A DNA stretch of 64,000 bases from Archangium sp. GTDB taxonomy: Bacteria; Myxococcota; Myxococcia; Myxococcales; Myxococcaceae. The position numbers and the translations under genes were made by a program. Each line of letters opens with the position of its first letter. Within the stretch, counting starts at the first letter, position 1. Below, one piece after another: positions 8,435 through 16,957 of this stretch. Location of the stretch: positions 84,787-148,786 of the forward strand of contig JAUYRZ010000121.1 in the NCBI GenBank assembly GCA_030695565.1, written 5' to 3'. The notes under the pieces were generated by a model. The model searched no databases, was not told the DNA's origin, and saw only the letters and a list, made by a program, of their open reading frames with translations.

Positions 8435-9931
8435 GTGAATACCTTGCGTCGCCTCACCGCCTTCATCGCGTGCTGTTCAGCTGCGTTGAGTCTCGCAGCG
8501 CCGCCCCCCCTGTCCGTCTCCACCTCTGATGCGCCGACGCCTGACGTCGCCTCCGACTACCCGCTGAGCTGCGCCGACATCGCCAAGCCGATGGTCTTCA
8601 AGGCATGGGACGCGATGGCCCACGCCCGGGTCGACGAAGCGCGAGAGACCCTCCAGCTCGCGTTGGTGGGAGACCCGAAGTGCGTGATGGCGCGCGCGAG
8701 CCTGGGTGCGGTGACGCCCGGTGCGGAAGGCACACGGCTGTTCGACGAAGCGGTGGCCCGCATGACGAGTGTGGGTGACGTCGAGCAGCTCGACCTGAAG
8801 GTGATGCAGGCCGCGCGCAACGGCGAGCTGAGAAAGGCCTTCACCCACGCGCAAGAGCTGGCTGAGCTCGCGCCCGACGTGTTCATGGTGAACCTGAGCC
8901 TCGCGCACGCGGCGCTCGCGCTGGAGGAGTGGGACGAAGCGGAGCGCGCTGCACAGCGGGCGACCTCGCTCAGCCCGGCCAATGGCGCGGGGTGGAACCT
9001 GCTGGGTTACGCGAGGCTGCGCGCGCATCGCACGGAACAGGCCATCGAGTCGTTCCGCAAGTACGTCGAGGTGGCGCCCGATGAGCCGAACGCGCACGAC
9101 TCGTTGGGTGATGCGTTGTTGGCAGACAACCAGCTCGACGGCGCCGCGGCCGAATACCAACGCGCCATCGATGGTTCGGCGGGGCGATTCTGGCTCGCGT
9201 GGAGCGGCCTCGCTTCGGTGAAAGCCCTGCAGGGTGACTGGGTGAGCGCGCGCGCGGCCATCGATGGTGAGAAGGCCGCGGCCATCGAGCCTCTCGACAA
9301 GCTGCGCGCCAACACGATGATGGCCTGGTCGTGGGCGGCGCAAGGCCAGCTGCCCGTGGCGCTGAAGGTGCTCGAGGCGGCGAGGCGCGAGGCAGTGGCC
9401 GCGAAGGTGGATACCGCGACGGCGCGCACCACCTTGACCCGCGCACAGCTGAATCTGGCCAGCGGCAAGTACGCCGCGGCAATGAAGGACTTCGGGGCCG
9501 CGGACCGGATGCAGGTGAACCAGCTCTCGACGGGGCAACGAAAGCGGTATCGCGGGCAGGTGCTCGCGGGGCTGGCCGCGGCGCAGGCGCGCCTGAACAA
9601 GTTGCCCGACGCGGCACGAACCCTGGCGAGGCTCGATGAGTTCGCGCAGGCCAGCCTCTCCGGGCCGTTCGCGGTCGACACCACCTCGTATGCGCGCGGC
9701 GTGCTGGCTCTGGCGCAAGGCGATGCGAGGGCGGCGGTGCAGGCGCTGAGCAAGTGCAGCGAACGGGCGTCGTTCTGTCAGCTGACCCTGGCCGAGGCGC
9801 AGGAGGAAGCGGGCGAGACAGCAGCGGCGGCGAGCACGCGCGACGAGCTGCGTAAAGCCAACTTCCGCGACCCCGAGTACTGGTTCGTGCGCGCGCGGCT
9901 CGAAGCGAGGATGAAAGAGTCAGCCATGTAA
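8435..9931 (+). CDS. Exported tetratricopeptide-repeat protein
   Basis: About 498 residues from the GTG at 8435. This start is preferred over a GTG/ATG further upstream because it opens a standard signal peptide (VNTLRRLTAFIACCSAALSL) with GGGGA before it. The mature protein is a run of TPR helices at ~70-330 (for example NGAGWNLLGYARLRAHRTEQAIESF split over two helices, then EPNAHDSLGDALL) and again near the C-terminus. It probably acts as a periplasmic scaffold. A palindromic repeat begins three bases after its stop codon. Confidence 0.75.
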   Translation: MNTLRRLTAFIACCSAALSLAAPPPLSVSTSDAPTPDVASDYPLSCADIAKPMVFKAWDAMAHARVDEARETLQLALVGDPKCVMARASLGAVTPGAEGTRLFDEAVARMTSVGDVEQLDLKVMQAARNGELRKAFTHAQELAELAPDVFMVNLSLAHAALALEEWDEAERAAQRATSLSPANGAGWNLLGYARLRAHRTEQAIESFRKYVEVAPDEPNAHDSLGDALLADNQLDGAAAEYQRAIDGSAGRFWLAWSGLASVKALQGDWVSARAAIDGEKAAAIEPLDKLRANTMMAWSWAAQGQLPVALKVLEAARREAVAAKVDTATARTTLTRAQLNLASGKYAAAMKDFGAADRMQVNQLSTGQRKRYRGQVLAGLAAAQARLNKLPDAARTLARLDEFAQASLSGPFAVDTTSYARGVLALAQGDARAAVQALSKCSERASFCQLTLAEAQEEAGETAAAASTRDELRKANFRDPEYWFVRARLEARMKESAM

Positions 9932-9933
9932 CT

Positions 9934-9977
9934 CCCTCTCCTTGCGAAGCGGGGAGAGGGTCGGGGTGAGGGGCCTC
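9934..9977. repeat. CCCTCTCCC-type palindromic repeat, copy 3
   Basis: CCCTCTCC-TTGCGAAGC-GGGGAGAGGG followed by TCGGGGTGAGGGGCCTC. The right part shares TGAGGGGC with the copy at 32856-32899. It sits between the TPR gene stop and the macro-domain gene and overlaps the only upstream GTG start available to the latter. Confidence 0.75.
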
Positions 9978-10538
9978 ACTTGGTCTACCCCTCCACACTT
10001 CTCCACGATCGAGATCGTCGACGCGTCGATCACCGGTCTGGAGGTCGATGCGATCATCAACGCCGCCAACTCGACGCTCGCAGGCGGTGGCGGAGTCGAC
10101 AATGCCATCCATCGTGCCGCCGGCCCCGAGCTGAAGTCAGCCTGCCTCGCGTTCCCCGAACTGCGCCCCGGCGTGCGCTGTGAAGTGGGTCAGGTGAAGG
10201 TGACGCCAGGCTTCAATCTTCCCGCGCGCCACGTCCTCCACACGGTCGGTCCTGTCTGGTACGGCGGGAGCACAGGCGAACGTGATCAACTCGCTCGCTG
10301 CTATCGCAACGCCCTTGGCGAAGTCGCCCGACTGCAGCTCACGAGCGTCGCATTCCCGGCCATCAGCACGGGGGCCTACGGCTATCCCGCGCACGAAGCA
10401 GCGAAGGTCGCCGCGCAAGAAGCCATCGTCTTTGCAGAAGGGCACCCCGCGGCGGTGCGCATCGTCTTCTCGTGTTTCGGAGTGGCGATGGTGAAGCACC
10501 TGCAGCACGCGCTCGAGGCCAAACTTCGCGCGGGCTGA
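9966..10538 (+). CDS. Macro domain protein (ADP-ribose-binding or -hydrolysing type)
   Basis: A complete macro domain: VDAIINAANSTLAGGGGVDNAIHRAAGPEL contains the ADP-ribose-binding NAAN and GGGGVD motifs of the MacroD/YmdB class, and later VAFPAISTGAYGYPAHEAA has the phosphate-binding loop (the quoted segments are continuous in the protein). MacroD-type proteins hydrolyse O-acetyl-ADP-ribose and mono-ADP-ribosyl modifications. The start is uncertain. The conserved fold should begin around IEIVDASI at 10008, where the codon in front is ACG; the nearest in-frame GTG (9966) lies inside a palindromic repeat. I give 9966 as the start with low certainty. Confidence 0.8.
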   Translation: MRGLTWSTPPHFSTIEIVDASITGLEVDAIINAANSTLAGGGGVDNAIHRAAGPELKSACLAFPELRPGVRCEVGQVKVTPGFNLPARHVLHTVGPVWYGGSTGERDQLARCYRNALGEVARLQLTSVAFPAISTGAYGYPAHEAAKVAAQEAIVFAEGHPAAVRIVFSCFGVAMVKHLQHALEAKLRAG

Positions 10539-10564
10539 TCCGCGTCCTGGTCTACCCTCCGCTC

Positions 10565-11773
10565 ATGACCAGCCTCATCCTCCTGCTCCTCGCAGTCGAT
10601 CTCTCGTACGGCTCAGGCACGCTGCAGCTGCAGAGGCTCGCATCCGTTCCCGACGCCGCGCTCGCACAGCAGGTGGTCGCCTGCACCCGGGGCTACGGCG
10701 TCACCACGCTGGAACGCAAAGGCGAACCGTCGGCGGTGGTGTGGAGCAAGGCCGACCCCGCGACCGACGCCCTGCCCGGCACCAGCCGCGCCGAGCGCGT
10801 GGCCCTGCTCTCCATCCTCGGCCGCAAGATGGTGGGCGCGGAGGTCGACGTGCTCGTGCCACAGGCCGATGGCACCCGCGTGCCCGTCACGGTCACCTGG
10901 GAACCCGACGGCGTGGTGAGCTTCGAGAGTGGCCCCCCGGTGAAGTCGCTGCTCGACGAGACGATGACCGCCGAAAAGATCCGCGCGCAGTTCGACGTGG
11001 GTGAGTTCATCGATCTCGACGCGCCGTGGGATGGGCGCGCGTATTCGGTGGTGCACCAGGCGCTCTCGCTGCTGAGCAAGGAAGAGCTCGCGTTGCTGCG
11101 AGGCATGCCGTTCCGCCGCGCGAAGAAGGAGGGCATTCACCGCGCCAAGTACGAGCGAGGCGATGCGACCAACTGCGTCTTCGTCTACGACGCCACCTTT
11201 CTCTTCGCCGATGAACTCTTCACCGGCAGTGCTCAGGCGCCTCGGGCCGAAGCGGTCGCCGTGCTCACGCACGAGTTCGGTCACGCGCTGGCCGACGTGC
11301 GTTTCCGCGAGAAGGGGCTGATCAGCAAGGCCGCAGCCGAGGAATACAAACGCCGCCAGCCCGAGGTCGATGCGGCCGCCAAAGCCTTCAACGACAAGGT
11401 GGCGGAGCTGGGCCCCAAGCCAACCGCCAGGGGCACGGCCGAGCTCAAGGCCCTCGAGGCCGCGTTCGCCAAGGTGAAGGCGGAGACGGACACCCGTTTC
11501 AAGGAAGCCGATCGCCTCGTGAAACAGATGTTCGCCAACGATCGCCTCAACGCCCAGGCCGGGCGCCCGGCAGAGAAGGCGCTCGCCGCGGTGCTCAACC
11601 TCAAGCAGTCACCGACCACCTACGGCCGCTCGAGCGTGAGGGAGCACTTCGCCGAATGTTTCAACATCTTCAAGAACGACCCCGCGGCCTTGCGCCGCAT
11701 CTCCGCCGCGGCAGCCGATTGGTTCGCGGCGGGCACGCACATCAGCGTGGCCGGTCAGGCGATCGACCCCTGA
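10565..11773 (+). CDS. Secreted zinc metallopeptidase (gluzincin-like)
   Basis: 402 residues from the ATG at 10565, which opens a short signal peptide (MTSLILLLLAVDLSYG). The zinc motif THEFGHAL is at ~235-242, and a likely third ligand lies in RSSVREHFAECF at ~355-366, ~120 residues downstream. HExxH plus a distant E-x-F-A-E helix is the arrangement of gluzincins such as the anthrax-lethal-factor-like (ATLF) peptidases. A charged helical segment rich in Lys, Ala and Glu (~250-330) lies between the two zinc-binding elements. Probably periplasmic or secreted; substrate unknown. The macro-domain gene ends 26 bases upstream. Confidence 0.65.
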   Translation: MTSLILLLLAVDLSYGSGTLQLQRLASVPDAALAQQVVACTRGYGVTTLERKGEPSAVVWSKADPATDALPGTSRAERVALLSILGRKMVGAEVDVLVPQADGTRVPVTVTWEPDGVVSFESGPPVKSLLDETMTAEKIRAQFDVGEFIDLDAPWDGRAYSVVHQALSLLSKEELALLRGMPFRRAKKEGIHRAKYERGDATNCVFVYDATFLFADELFTGSAQAPRAEAVAVLTHEFGHALADVRFREKGLISKAAAEEYKRRQPEVDAAAKAFNDKVAELGPKPTARGTAELKALEAAFAKVKAETDTRFKEADRLVKQMFANDRLNAQAGRPAEKALAAVLNLKQSPTTYGRSSVREHFAECFNIFKNDPAALRRISAAAADWFAAGTHISVAGQAIDP

Positions 11774-11787
11774 CGCGCGTTTTCGGA

Positions 11788-12429
11788 TCAGCGGCTCGCC
11801 AGCAGCCCCAGGCCCAGCTGCGCGAACTCGCGCGAGAGCCCGCCCGTGCGATTGATCTCTCCCAGGAAGAAGCGGCACCAGGTGACGTCGTTGGTGCACG
11901 CCAGGCTGGCGATGCGGCCTTCTTCAGCCTGCTCACCGGAAGAGAGCATCCACCGGCCTGAGCTCGAGCGCGCCAGCGAACCGTTCGGATAGCTCAGCGA
12001 GCCCGAAGACGACCGAACCAGGGTGCCCGTGGGGGCAGACCAGCTGCCTGAGCTGCTGCGCGCGATGATGCCGTTGGGCCAGCTGAGCGTTCCCGAAGTG
12101 CTGCGCAACGTCTGACCATCGGGCCACTGCAGCGGCCGCACGGGATCCGTTTCGCGCCCACACCACACGCCGCGCTGGGCCTCGAGCGCGGTGGTGGTCG
12201 ACTCGGGCTGCTGGAGCGCGAGTGACAGCATCCAGAACTCTTCGAGCTGCTGGCACGCGGCGCGGCTGGGGCGGCCACAGTGCTGCACCTCGAGCCGGGA
12301 CAGCTCACCGGTGTCGAGGTTGCTGCTGGCCGCCAGCGCGATCACCCGCTTCACGGCGCGGCAGTCATCCGATTCGGCGAGAGCAGGTGCGGCCACGACG
12401 AGGCAGATCAGGATCGAGCGAGCATGCAT
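11788..12429 (-). CDS. Exported protein with four PNG/RSSSG pentadecapeptide repeats
   Basis: 213 residues from the ATG at 12429, which opens a signal peptide (MHARSILICLVVAAPALA). An N-terminal helical part carries several Cys (DDCRAVKR, HCGRPSRAAC). The middle has four tandem 15-residue repeats of the form (L/W)-x-(W/A/Y)-P-(D/N/T)-G-x-x-x-R-S-(S/T)-S-G-x, for example LSWPNGIIARSSSGS and LSYPNGSLARSSSGR. The periodicity and Gly-turns suggest a small beta-solenoid or a stacked MORN-like sheet. A C-terminal pair CTNDVTWCRFF may be disulfide-linked. An in-frame ATG at 12465 is rejected because it would bury the signal peptide. Confidence 0.65.
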   Translation of the reverse strand: MHARSILICLVVAAPALAESDDCRAVKRVIALAASSNLDTGELSRLEVQHCGRPSRAACQQLEEFWMLSLALQQPESTTTALEAQRGVWCGRETDPVRPLQWPDGQTLRSTSGTLSWPNGIIARSSSGSWSAPTGTLVRSSSGSLSYPNGSLARSSSGRWMLSSGEQAEEGRIASLACTNDVTWCRFFLGEINRTGGLSREFAQLGLGLLASR

Positions 12430-12665
12430 GCGCGCGGCATACGCACGGAAGAGAATTCTATTCACACTCAGGTCTCCCGCCCCCTGAGCGGAAGCTCACC
12501 TCACCGCCGTGCCGCACCGTCTCGCTGCCCTTCGAGATCATCTTGCCCATGCCGCCAACTGCACCGCGCGTTGCTCGATGCACGCGTCGTCGCTGGGTTG
12601 CATGCACCATCAGATTCGTATCCCCGATTCGGAGTACCCAGGGCCTGCATGCTAGGAGCCCCTCC

Positions 12666-13601
12666 GTGAGACCGGGCATCGTCCTCCTCAGTGTGTTGTG
12701 CCTGATGGGCTGCGAGCCCGGCCCCACCGAAGAAGATGGCGGCGTTGACGCAGGTCAGCAGGTTCCGCTCACCCGGGTGCGGGTGGCCACCTTCAACGTG
12801 AAGCTGTTCTTCGACTCCACCTGTCAGTCAGGGGCGTGTGCGGCCGCCGACTTCGAGCAGGTGCTCACCCCGCAGGCCTTCGACGCGCGCGCCGCGGAGA
12901 TCGCAGGGGCCATCAGGGGCTTCGACGCCGACGTGGTGGCGCTGCAGGAGCTGGAGACACAAGGCTGTCTCGACGCGCTGATCAGCCGGCTGGGCGACGC
13001 GTTGCCGTACGGCGTGTTGGGCGAGATCAACACCGCGGGCTCGGTGGACGTGGCGATCCTCTCGAAGACGCCGCTGGAGAACGTGGTGGGGCATCGCAAC
13101 CTGGAGCGCCTGACCCGCCCCGACGGCAGCCGCACCAACTACAGCCGCGAGTTTCTCGAAGCCCACGTGCGGGTGGCCGATGGCACCGAGGTGGTGTTGT
13201 TCGCGGCGCACTTTCGCTCGAAGTCGATGGATGATCCCGGCCGGCGCTTTGCCGAAGCGCAGACCTCGCGGCGCATCGTGACCGATGTGGCCACGGCGCT
13301 TCCCGGCGCGTTGGTGGTGATGGCCGGTGACCTGAACGACTTTCCCGGCTCGGCGCCGATCGAGGCGTTGACCGCCGATGGAGGTTTGCTGCGGGTGGCG
13401 GCGGATCTCCCGGTGGCTGATCAGTACACGTACGTCTTCAATGGCCGCGGCGAGGCGATCGATCACATTCTCCAGGGGCCCACGCCCGCAGCAGTGCCCG
13501 TGCCCCGCTCGGCGATCGTCTGGAAGCACAGCCGCGGTTTCGCGGGCAGCGATCACTACGCGCTGACCGCCGACTTCGAAATCGCTCGCCCTGCTCCGTA
13601 A
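12666..13601 (+). CDS. Endonuclease/exonuclease/phosphatase family lipoprotein
   Basis: 311 residues from the GTG at 12666, which starts a lipoprotein signal ending in the lipobox LMGC, followed by a Glu/Asp/Gly linker. The rest is a complete EEP domain: VATFNVKLFF (metal-binding Asn), ALQELETQ (catalytic Glu), VVLFAAHFRSK (His), GDLNDFPGS (Asp/Asn pair), AIDHILQG and GSDHYAL (catalytic Asp-His). The family hydrolyses phosphodiesters of nucleic acids or phospho-ligands; an outer-membrane-anchored nuclease is a reasonable guess. An open frame extends far upstream, but its translation has no protein-like features. Confidence 0.8.
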   Translation: MRPGIVLLSVLCLMGCEPGPTEEDGGVDAGQQVPLTRVRVATFNVKLFFDSTCQSGACAAADFEQVLTPQAFDARAAEIAGAIRGFDADVVALQELETQGCLDALISRLGDALPYGVLGEINTAGSVDVAILSKTPLENVVGHRNLERLTRPDGSRTNYSREFLEAHVRVADGTEVVLFAAHFRSKSMDDPGRRFAEAQTSRRIVTDVATALPGALVVMAGDLNDFPGSAPIEALTADGGLLRVAADLPVADQYTYVFNGRGEAIDHILQGPTPAAVPVPRSAIVWKHSRGFAGSDHYALTADFEIARPAP

Positions 13602-13621
13602 AGTCCGGGAGGGTGCGCACC

Positions 13622-14119
13622 ATGTTCTTCAGGACCCTGCTCGCCGTTTCGTTGCTCGGGTTGACCGCGTGCGCCAGTCAACGCGCGGTGCGGGCGCCTG
13701 ATGGTTCGCCCTACACGGTGGAGATCTACTTCGATCGCAACTCCGAGCTGGTGAACCGGGATCAGGTCGCCCAGGTGGTCGGCTTCATGGAGCCTGACCT
13801 GCACTCCATTCTGCTCGCGGCTGGCTACAAGCTGGTGATGTCGTCGAACCCGGAGACCTTCGTGCCCGGGCCCCACCGCTTCCTGCTGATCGTCAAGGTG
13901 GTCGACTACAAACCCGGCAGCAAGGCGGCGCGCATCCTGGTGGGTTTCGGCGCGGGTGCGTTGGTGCTCGACACGCTGCACCTGCTGTATCGCGGGCCGG
14001 AGCAGCTGCTGCTCCAGGGCACCGGGAGTGTCGGCTCGGCGCGCGACTGGAACTACGCCGCGCGGAAGATCAATCAGCAGATTTTACGCGACGTGAACGT
14101 GGCGCTTTCGGCCCAGTGA
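13622..14119 (+). CDS. Small lipoprotein, DUF4410-like
   Basis: 165 residues from the ATG at 13622, with GGGAGGGTG before it. Lipobox LTAC is followed by ASQRAV. Residues ~85-120 (FLLIVKVVDYKPGSKAARIL, then VGFGAGA) resemble the central block of DUF4410, whose members carry a Gly-rich VGFGAG element after a 'pGs-a-R' motif. Function unknown; probably an outer-membrane or periplasmic lipoprotein. Starts 20 bases after the EEP lipoprotein, so the two may form a transcription unit. Confidence 0.65.
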   Translation: MFFRTLLAVSLLGLTACASQRAVRAPDGSPYTVEIYFDRNSELVNRDQVAQVVGFMEPDLHSILLAAGYKLVMSSNPETFVPGPHRFLLIVKVVDYKPGSKAARILVGFGAGALVLDTLHLLYRGPEQLLLQGTGSVGSARDWNYAARKINQQILRDVNVALSAQ

Positions 14120-14296
14120 AGTGCGCGTGAAGGAGCCTCTGGCTGATCAGGCGAAGGGGAAGGGCTGGGCAGGACGCGAGGCAGGCCCTCGGCCCGGGCG
14201 AGGTCCTCCGGCTGAGTACTCGTGAAGTACACGCCAGGAACACGTGCCCGCGGCGAGCAACGCGCGAGCACCTCAAACGACCACCTTCCTCGAGGC

Positions 14297-14965
14297 TCAC
14301 CTGGTCATTTCCAGCAGGCCACGCTTCACGCCGCTCGAGGAGTCCACCGTGTCCATCGCTTCGAATAAGCGAGCACTCGAGACCAACCACGGGCCGAAGC
14401 TCTCGTTCACGTCGAGCACGAAGACCAGGTCTTCCGCTTCGAGGTACCCGCCGATGGGCGAGTGATGGCCGCCGCCGGCTCCGAAGAGCGGCCGGCGGGT
14501 GAAGTTGATCAGCAGTCTTCGCGCGGGATCGTTGGCCTGGCGTACGGCGGCGCGGAAGTCTTCGAGCGTTGCCGGGTGCAGCTCGGTCACCGTCCAGCCG
14601 GGGGCGGAGGTGCGCGCGGCGTCGGCGAGTTGAGCGAGGGTCAGTCCTCCGAAGCAGATTCCGGAGAAACAGCCGGAGCCATGTGAGGCGACTTCATCGG
14701 AGGTGGTGGTGGCGCCTGAGGAGCGCAACACGTTGGACACCGCGGTCGGCCCGCAGGCCGAGGGATTGGTTTGTGAGATCAGCGGGTGCGGGAAGGTTTT
14801 GGCCACCGGCAGGGCCCAGGCTCTTTCGAGGAACGCGGGATTCTGGAAGGCGGGGTCGAACTTGATCGAGACGAAGCCCGGCGGTGGCGGGTCCTGGCGG
14901 AGAGAGAGTGCGGCTCCGGCCAAGGCGATGAGCAGGAGTGCTGTGGCGATGCCCCGCTTCTTCAT
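14297..14965 (-). CDS. Phytochelatin synthase family protein (exported)
   Basis: 222 residues. A signal peptide or membrane anchor (MKKRGIATALLLIALAGAAL) precedes a single phytochelatin-synthase catalytic domain. NPSACGPTAVSNVLRSSG carries the acylated Cys (C71), GGGHHSPIGGY the His (H167) and VFVLDVNESFG the Asp (D185); the 18-residue His-Asp spacing is that of the cyanobacterial half-length enzymes. Those bacterial enzymes mainly remove glycine from glutathione to give gamma-Glu-Cys and make phytochelatin only poorly. The Cys-rich C-terminal half of plant enzymes is absent. The upstream class-IV-like gene ends 23 bases before this one starts, so they are likely cotranscribed. Export suggests it acts on periplasmic glutathione or another peptide. 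Confidence 0.85.
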   Translation of the reverse strand: MKKRGIATALLLIALAGAALSLRQDPPPPGFVSIKFDPAFQNPAFLERAWALPVAKTFPHPLISQTNPSACGPTAVSNVLRSSGATTTSDEVASHGSGCFSGICFGGLTLAQLADAARTSAPGWTVTELHPATLEDFRAAVRQANDPARRLLINFTRRPLFGAGGGHHSPIGGYLEAEDLVFVLDVNESFGPWLVSSARLFEAMDTVDSSSGVKRGLLEMTR

Positions 14966-14966
14966 G

Positions 14967-14986
14967 TGAGGCCCTCACCCTGACCC
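14967..14986. repeat. TGAGGCCCTCACCCTGACCC repeat, half copy
   Basis: Twenty bases identical to those at 63692-63711. It is the right half of the dispersed palindrome without its CCCTCTCCC partner. It lies between the class-IV-like gene and the phytochelatin synthase gene. Confidence 0.6.
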
Positions 14987-14988
14987 GT

Positions 14989-15618
14989 TCATGATTCACG
15001 CTGCAGGACGACGTCGAGATGTGCTCTCACGGTGGCGGGAAAGGAACCCCTGCCGGGGATGTTCACTTTGCAGGTGCCCACCACCGCGTTGATCAGGAGG
15101 ATCGGCCAATCGCTGTCGACCCCGATGCGCGCACGGCGGGGAGAGAGCTGCGTGGCGATGCGCCGCTCGGCCACGGAGGCCACCGCGGGCACTTCTTCCG
15201 GCGGCAACACCAGCGACCCGCCATCCCACGCCACGATGCCCGCCACGCAGGCTTCGTAGATCTCCTCGCCCAGCGGGTCGGTGAGCAACGAGGTCACGCC
15301 CTCGACGCGCACGCCGTCGTACGGCGAAGGCGGCGCAGGTTTGGCGAAGCGGCCACGTCGATCAGCGAACGGCGAGATTACGAACCGGGTGGGCGAGCCT
15401 TCCTTCAAACGCGAGTCGGAACGGCGGGTGGTCTTCAGCTCTGCGCCGTCCCAGGTGACGCGGTACACGCCGCCCTGTGCCTGGCTGAGGAAGTGGCGCA
15501 GCGGCGCGCGGCTCGCCTCTCCCAATCGCTGCACATGCTCTTCGAACAAGGGCATGCGCTGGTCGGTCACGCGGAGCACGGTGTAGTGCGCAGTCACAGT
15601 GAAAGAATGCCACTGCAC
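14989..15618 (-). CDS. Class-IV aminotransferase-like protein lacking the PLP lysine
   Basis: 209 residues from a GTG (a second GTG at 15597 would fit the family start better). The N-terminal YTVLRVTDQRMPLFEEHVQRL resembles the 'T-x-R-V..F-x-x-H-x-x-R-L' opening of 4-amino-4-deoxychorismate lyase and branched-chain aminotransferase proteins. IYEACVAGIVAWDGGSLVLPP, VAERRIA and LLINAVVGTCKVNIPG match the second domain ('E-x-x-x-S-N...DG-x-L-x-T-P', then 'N-a-v-x-G'). Where these enzymes carry the Schiff-base Lys, I see only PPSPYDGVRVEG. It is therefore probably catalytically altered or a structural relative. Assignment is by motif spacing only and is tentative. Confidence 0.45.
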   Translation of the reverse strand: MQWHSFTVTAHYTVLRVTDQRMPLFEEHVQRLGEASRAPLRHFLSQAQGGVYRVTWDGAELKTTRRSDSRLKEGSPTRFVISPFADRRGRFAKPAPPSPYDGVRVEGVTSLLTDPLGEEIYEACVAGIVAWDGGSLVLPPEEVPAVASVAERRIATQLSPRRARIGVDSDWPILLINAVVGTCKVNIPGRGSFPATVRAHLDVVLQRES

Positions 15619-15707
15619 CAGAACTGGGGGAACTGGGCGTTACCGAAGGTCGGGGAGTCGGAGGTTCGCGAGTCGATCGCTGGACTGAGCGAGTAGTCTG
15701 CCGGTCC

Positions 15708-16949
15708 ATGCCGCACATCGCACTGGTCGCTCCGCATTTTCTCGAGAACACCAACCGCTACGTGAAGGCCTTCGTGGAGCTCGACGGCGTGAAGCTCTCG
15801 GTCATCAGCGAAGACGCGGCGAAGAGCCTGCCGCCCGAGCTGCGCGCGCGCGTCGCGGGTCACTACCAGGTGAAGAGCGTGGGCGACTCGGCCGAGCTGG
15901 CGAAGGCGCTCAAGGCGTTGCAAAAGGGCGTCGGCCCGGTCGACAGGCTCACCGGGGCGTTGGAGCAGCTGCAGCTCCCCATGGCGGAAGCGCGCGCGCT
16001 GGCCGACGTGCCCGGCATGCGGCCCGACATCGCCCGCCGATTTCGCGACAAAGACGTGATGAAGGAAGTGCTGCGCGCGAAGGGCGTGCCGGTCGCTGCG
16101 AGCGAGCTGGTGTCGTCGGCGGCCGAGCTGAAGGCCTTCATCGATCGGGTGGGGTTGCCCATCATCGTCAAGCCGCAGGCGGGCGTCGGCTCACGCGGCA
16201 CGCACCGCATCGAGTCGCAGGCCGACCTGGCCGCGCTGCTCAAGCAGGGCCTCTCGCCCACCGCCGCCCATCCGTTGCAGGCCGAGCAGTTCATCCGCGC
16301 GCGCGAGTTCACCTGCGAGACGGTGACGGTGCATGGGAAGACCGTGTGGCGTTCGGGCACGCGCTACTTCCCCACGCCGCTCGAGGTGCTGGAGAACCCC
16401 TGGGTGCAGTACTGCGTGATGTTGCCGCGTGAAGAGCAAGCGCCGTGGACGGACTTCGCCGGCATCAACGAGGCCGCGCTGCAGGCGCTCTTCGGTGACG
16501 ACCCGCGCGTGGTGGGCACCGCCATCACGCACATGGAGTGGTTCCTCCGCGAAGACAACGCGATGTTCGTCAGCGAAGTCGGAGCGCGGCCGCCGGGCGT
16601 GCACATCATGCCGTTGATGAGCATCACCAACGAGGTCGACATGGTCTCCAAGTGGGCCGAGCTGATCGCCTTCGATCGGTTCACCCCGCCCACCCGCAAG
16701 TGGGCCGGCGGCGCGGCGTGTTTCCGCGGCCAGGGCAGCGGCCAGCGCATCGTCGAGGTGAAGGGCCTCGAGAAGGCGATGGAGCTCGTCGGCAAGTCGC
16801 TGGTCGATCTGCGCGCACCGAAGGTCGGGCAACCGCGGGCGCCGGGCTACGAGGGTGAAGGCTGGGCGCTGGTGAAACACGCCGACACCGAAGGCGTGAA
16901 GCGGGCGCTGCTCGCGTTGATCGAGAACGTGCAGGTTCGTTACGGCTGA
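15708..16949 (+). CDS. ATP-grasp domain ligase
   Basis: 413 residues. The N-terminal pre-ATP-grasp region (IALVAPHFLENTNRYVKAF) is followed by the ATP-grasp core: RRFRDKDVMKEVLRAKGVPV, IIVKPQAGVGSRGTHRI (the Lys and flexible glycine loop), QAEQFIRAREFTCETV (hinge and acidic residue) and MFVSEVGARPPGVH (metal-binding Glu and the R-P-P-G loop). The superfamily joins a carboxylate to an amine or thiol via acyl phosphate. The exact substrate cannot be read from sequence. It diverges from the class-IV-like/phytochelatin-synthase pair with an 89-base gap, so a shared function with those genes is possible. A palindromic repeat follows the stop codon. Confidence 0.8.
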   Translation: MPHIALVAPHFLENTNRYVKAFVELDGVKLSVISEDAAKSLPPELRARVAGHYQVKSVGDSAELAKALKALQKGVGPVDRLTGALEQLQLPMAEARALADVPGMRPDIARRFRDKDVMKEVLRAKGVPVAASELVSSAAELKAFIDRVGLPIIVKPQAGVGSRGTHRIESQADLAALLKQGLSPTAAHPLQAEQFIRAREFTCETVTVHGKTVWRSGTRYFPTPLEVLENPWVQYCVMLPREEQAPWTDFAGINEAALQALFGDDPRVVGTAITHMEWFLREDNAMFVSEVGARPPGVHIMPLMSITNEVDMVSKWAELIAFDRFTPPTRKWAGGAACFRGQGSGQRIVEVKGLEKAMELVGKSLVDLRAPKVGQPRAPGYEGEGWALVKHADTEGVKRALLALIENVQVRYG

Positions 16950-16957
16950 GTCGTGCT

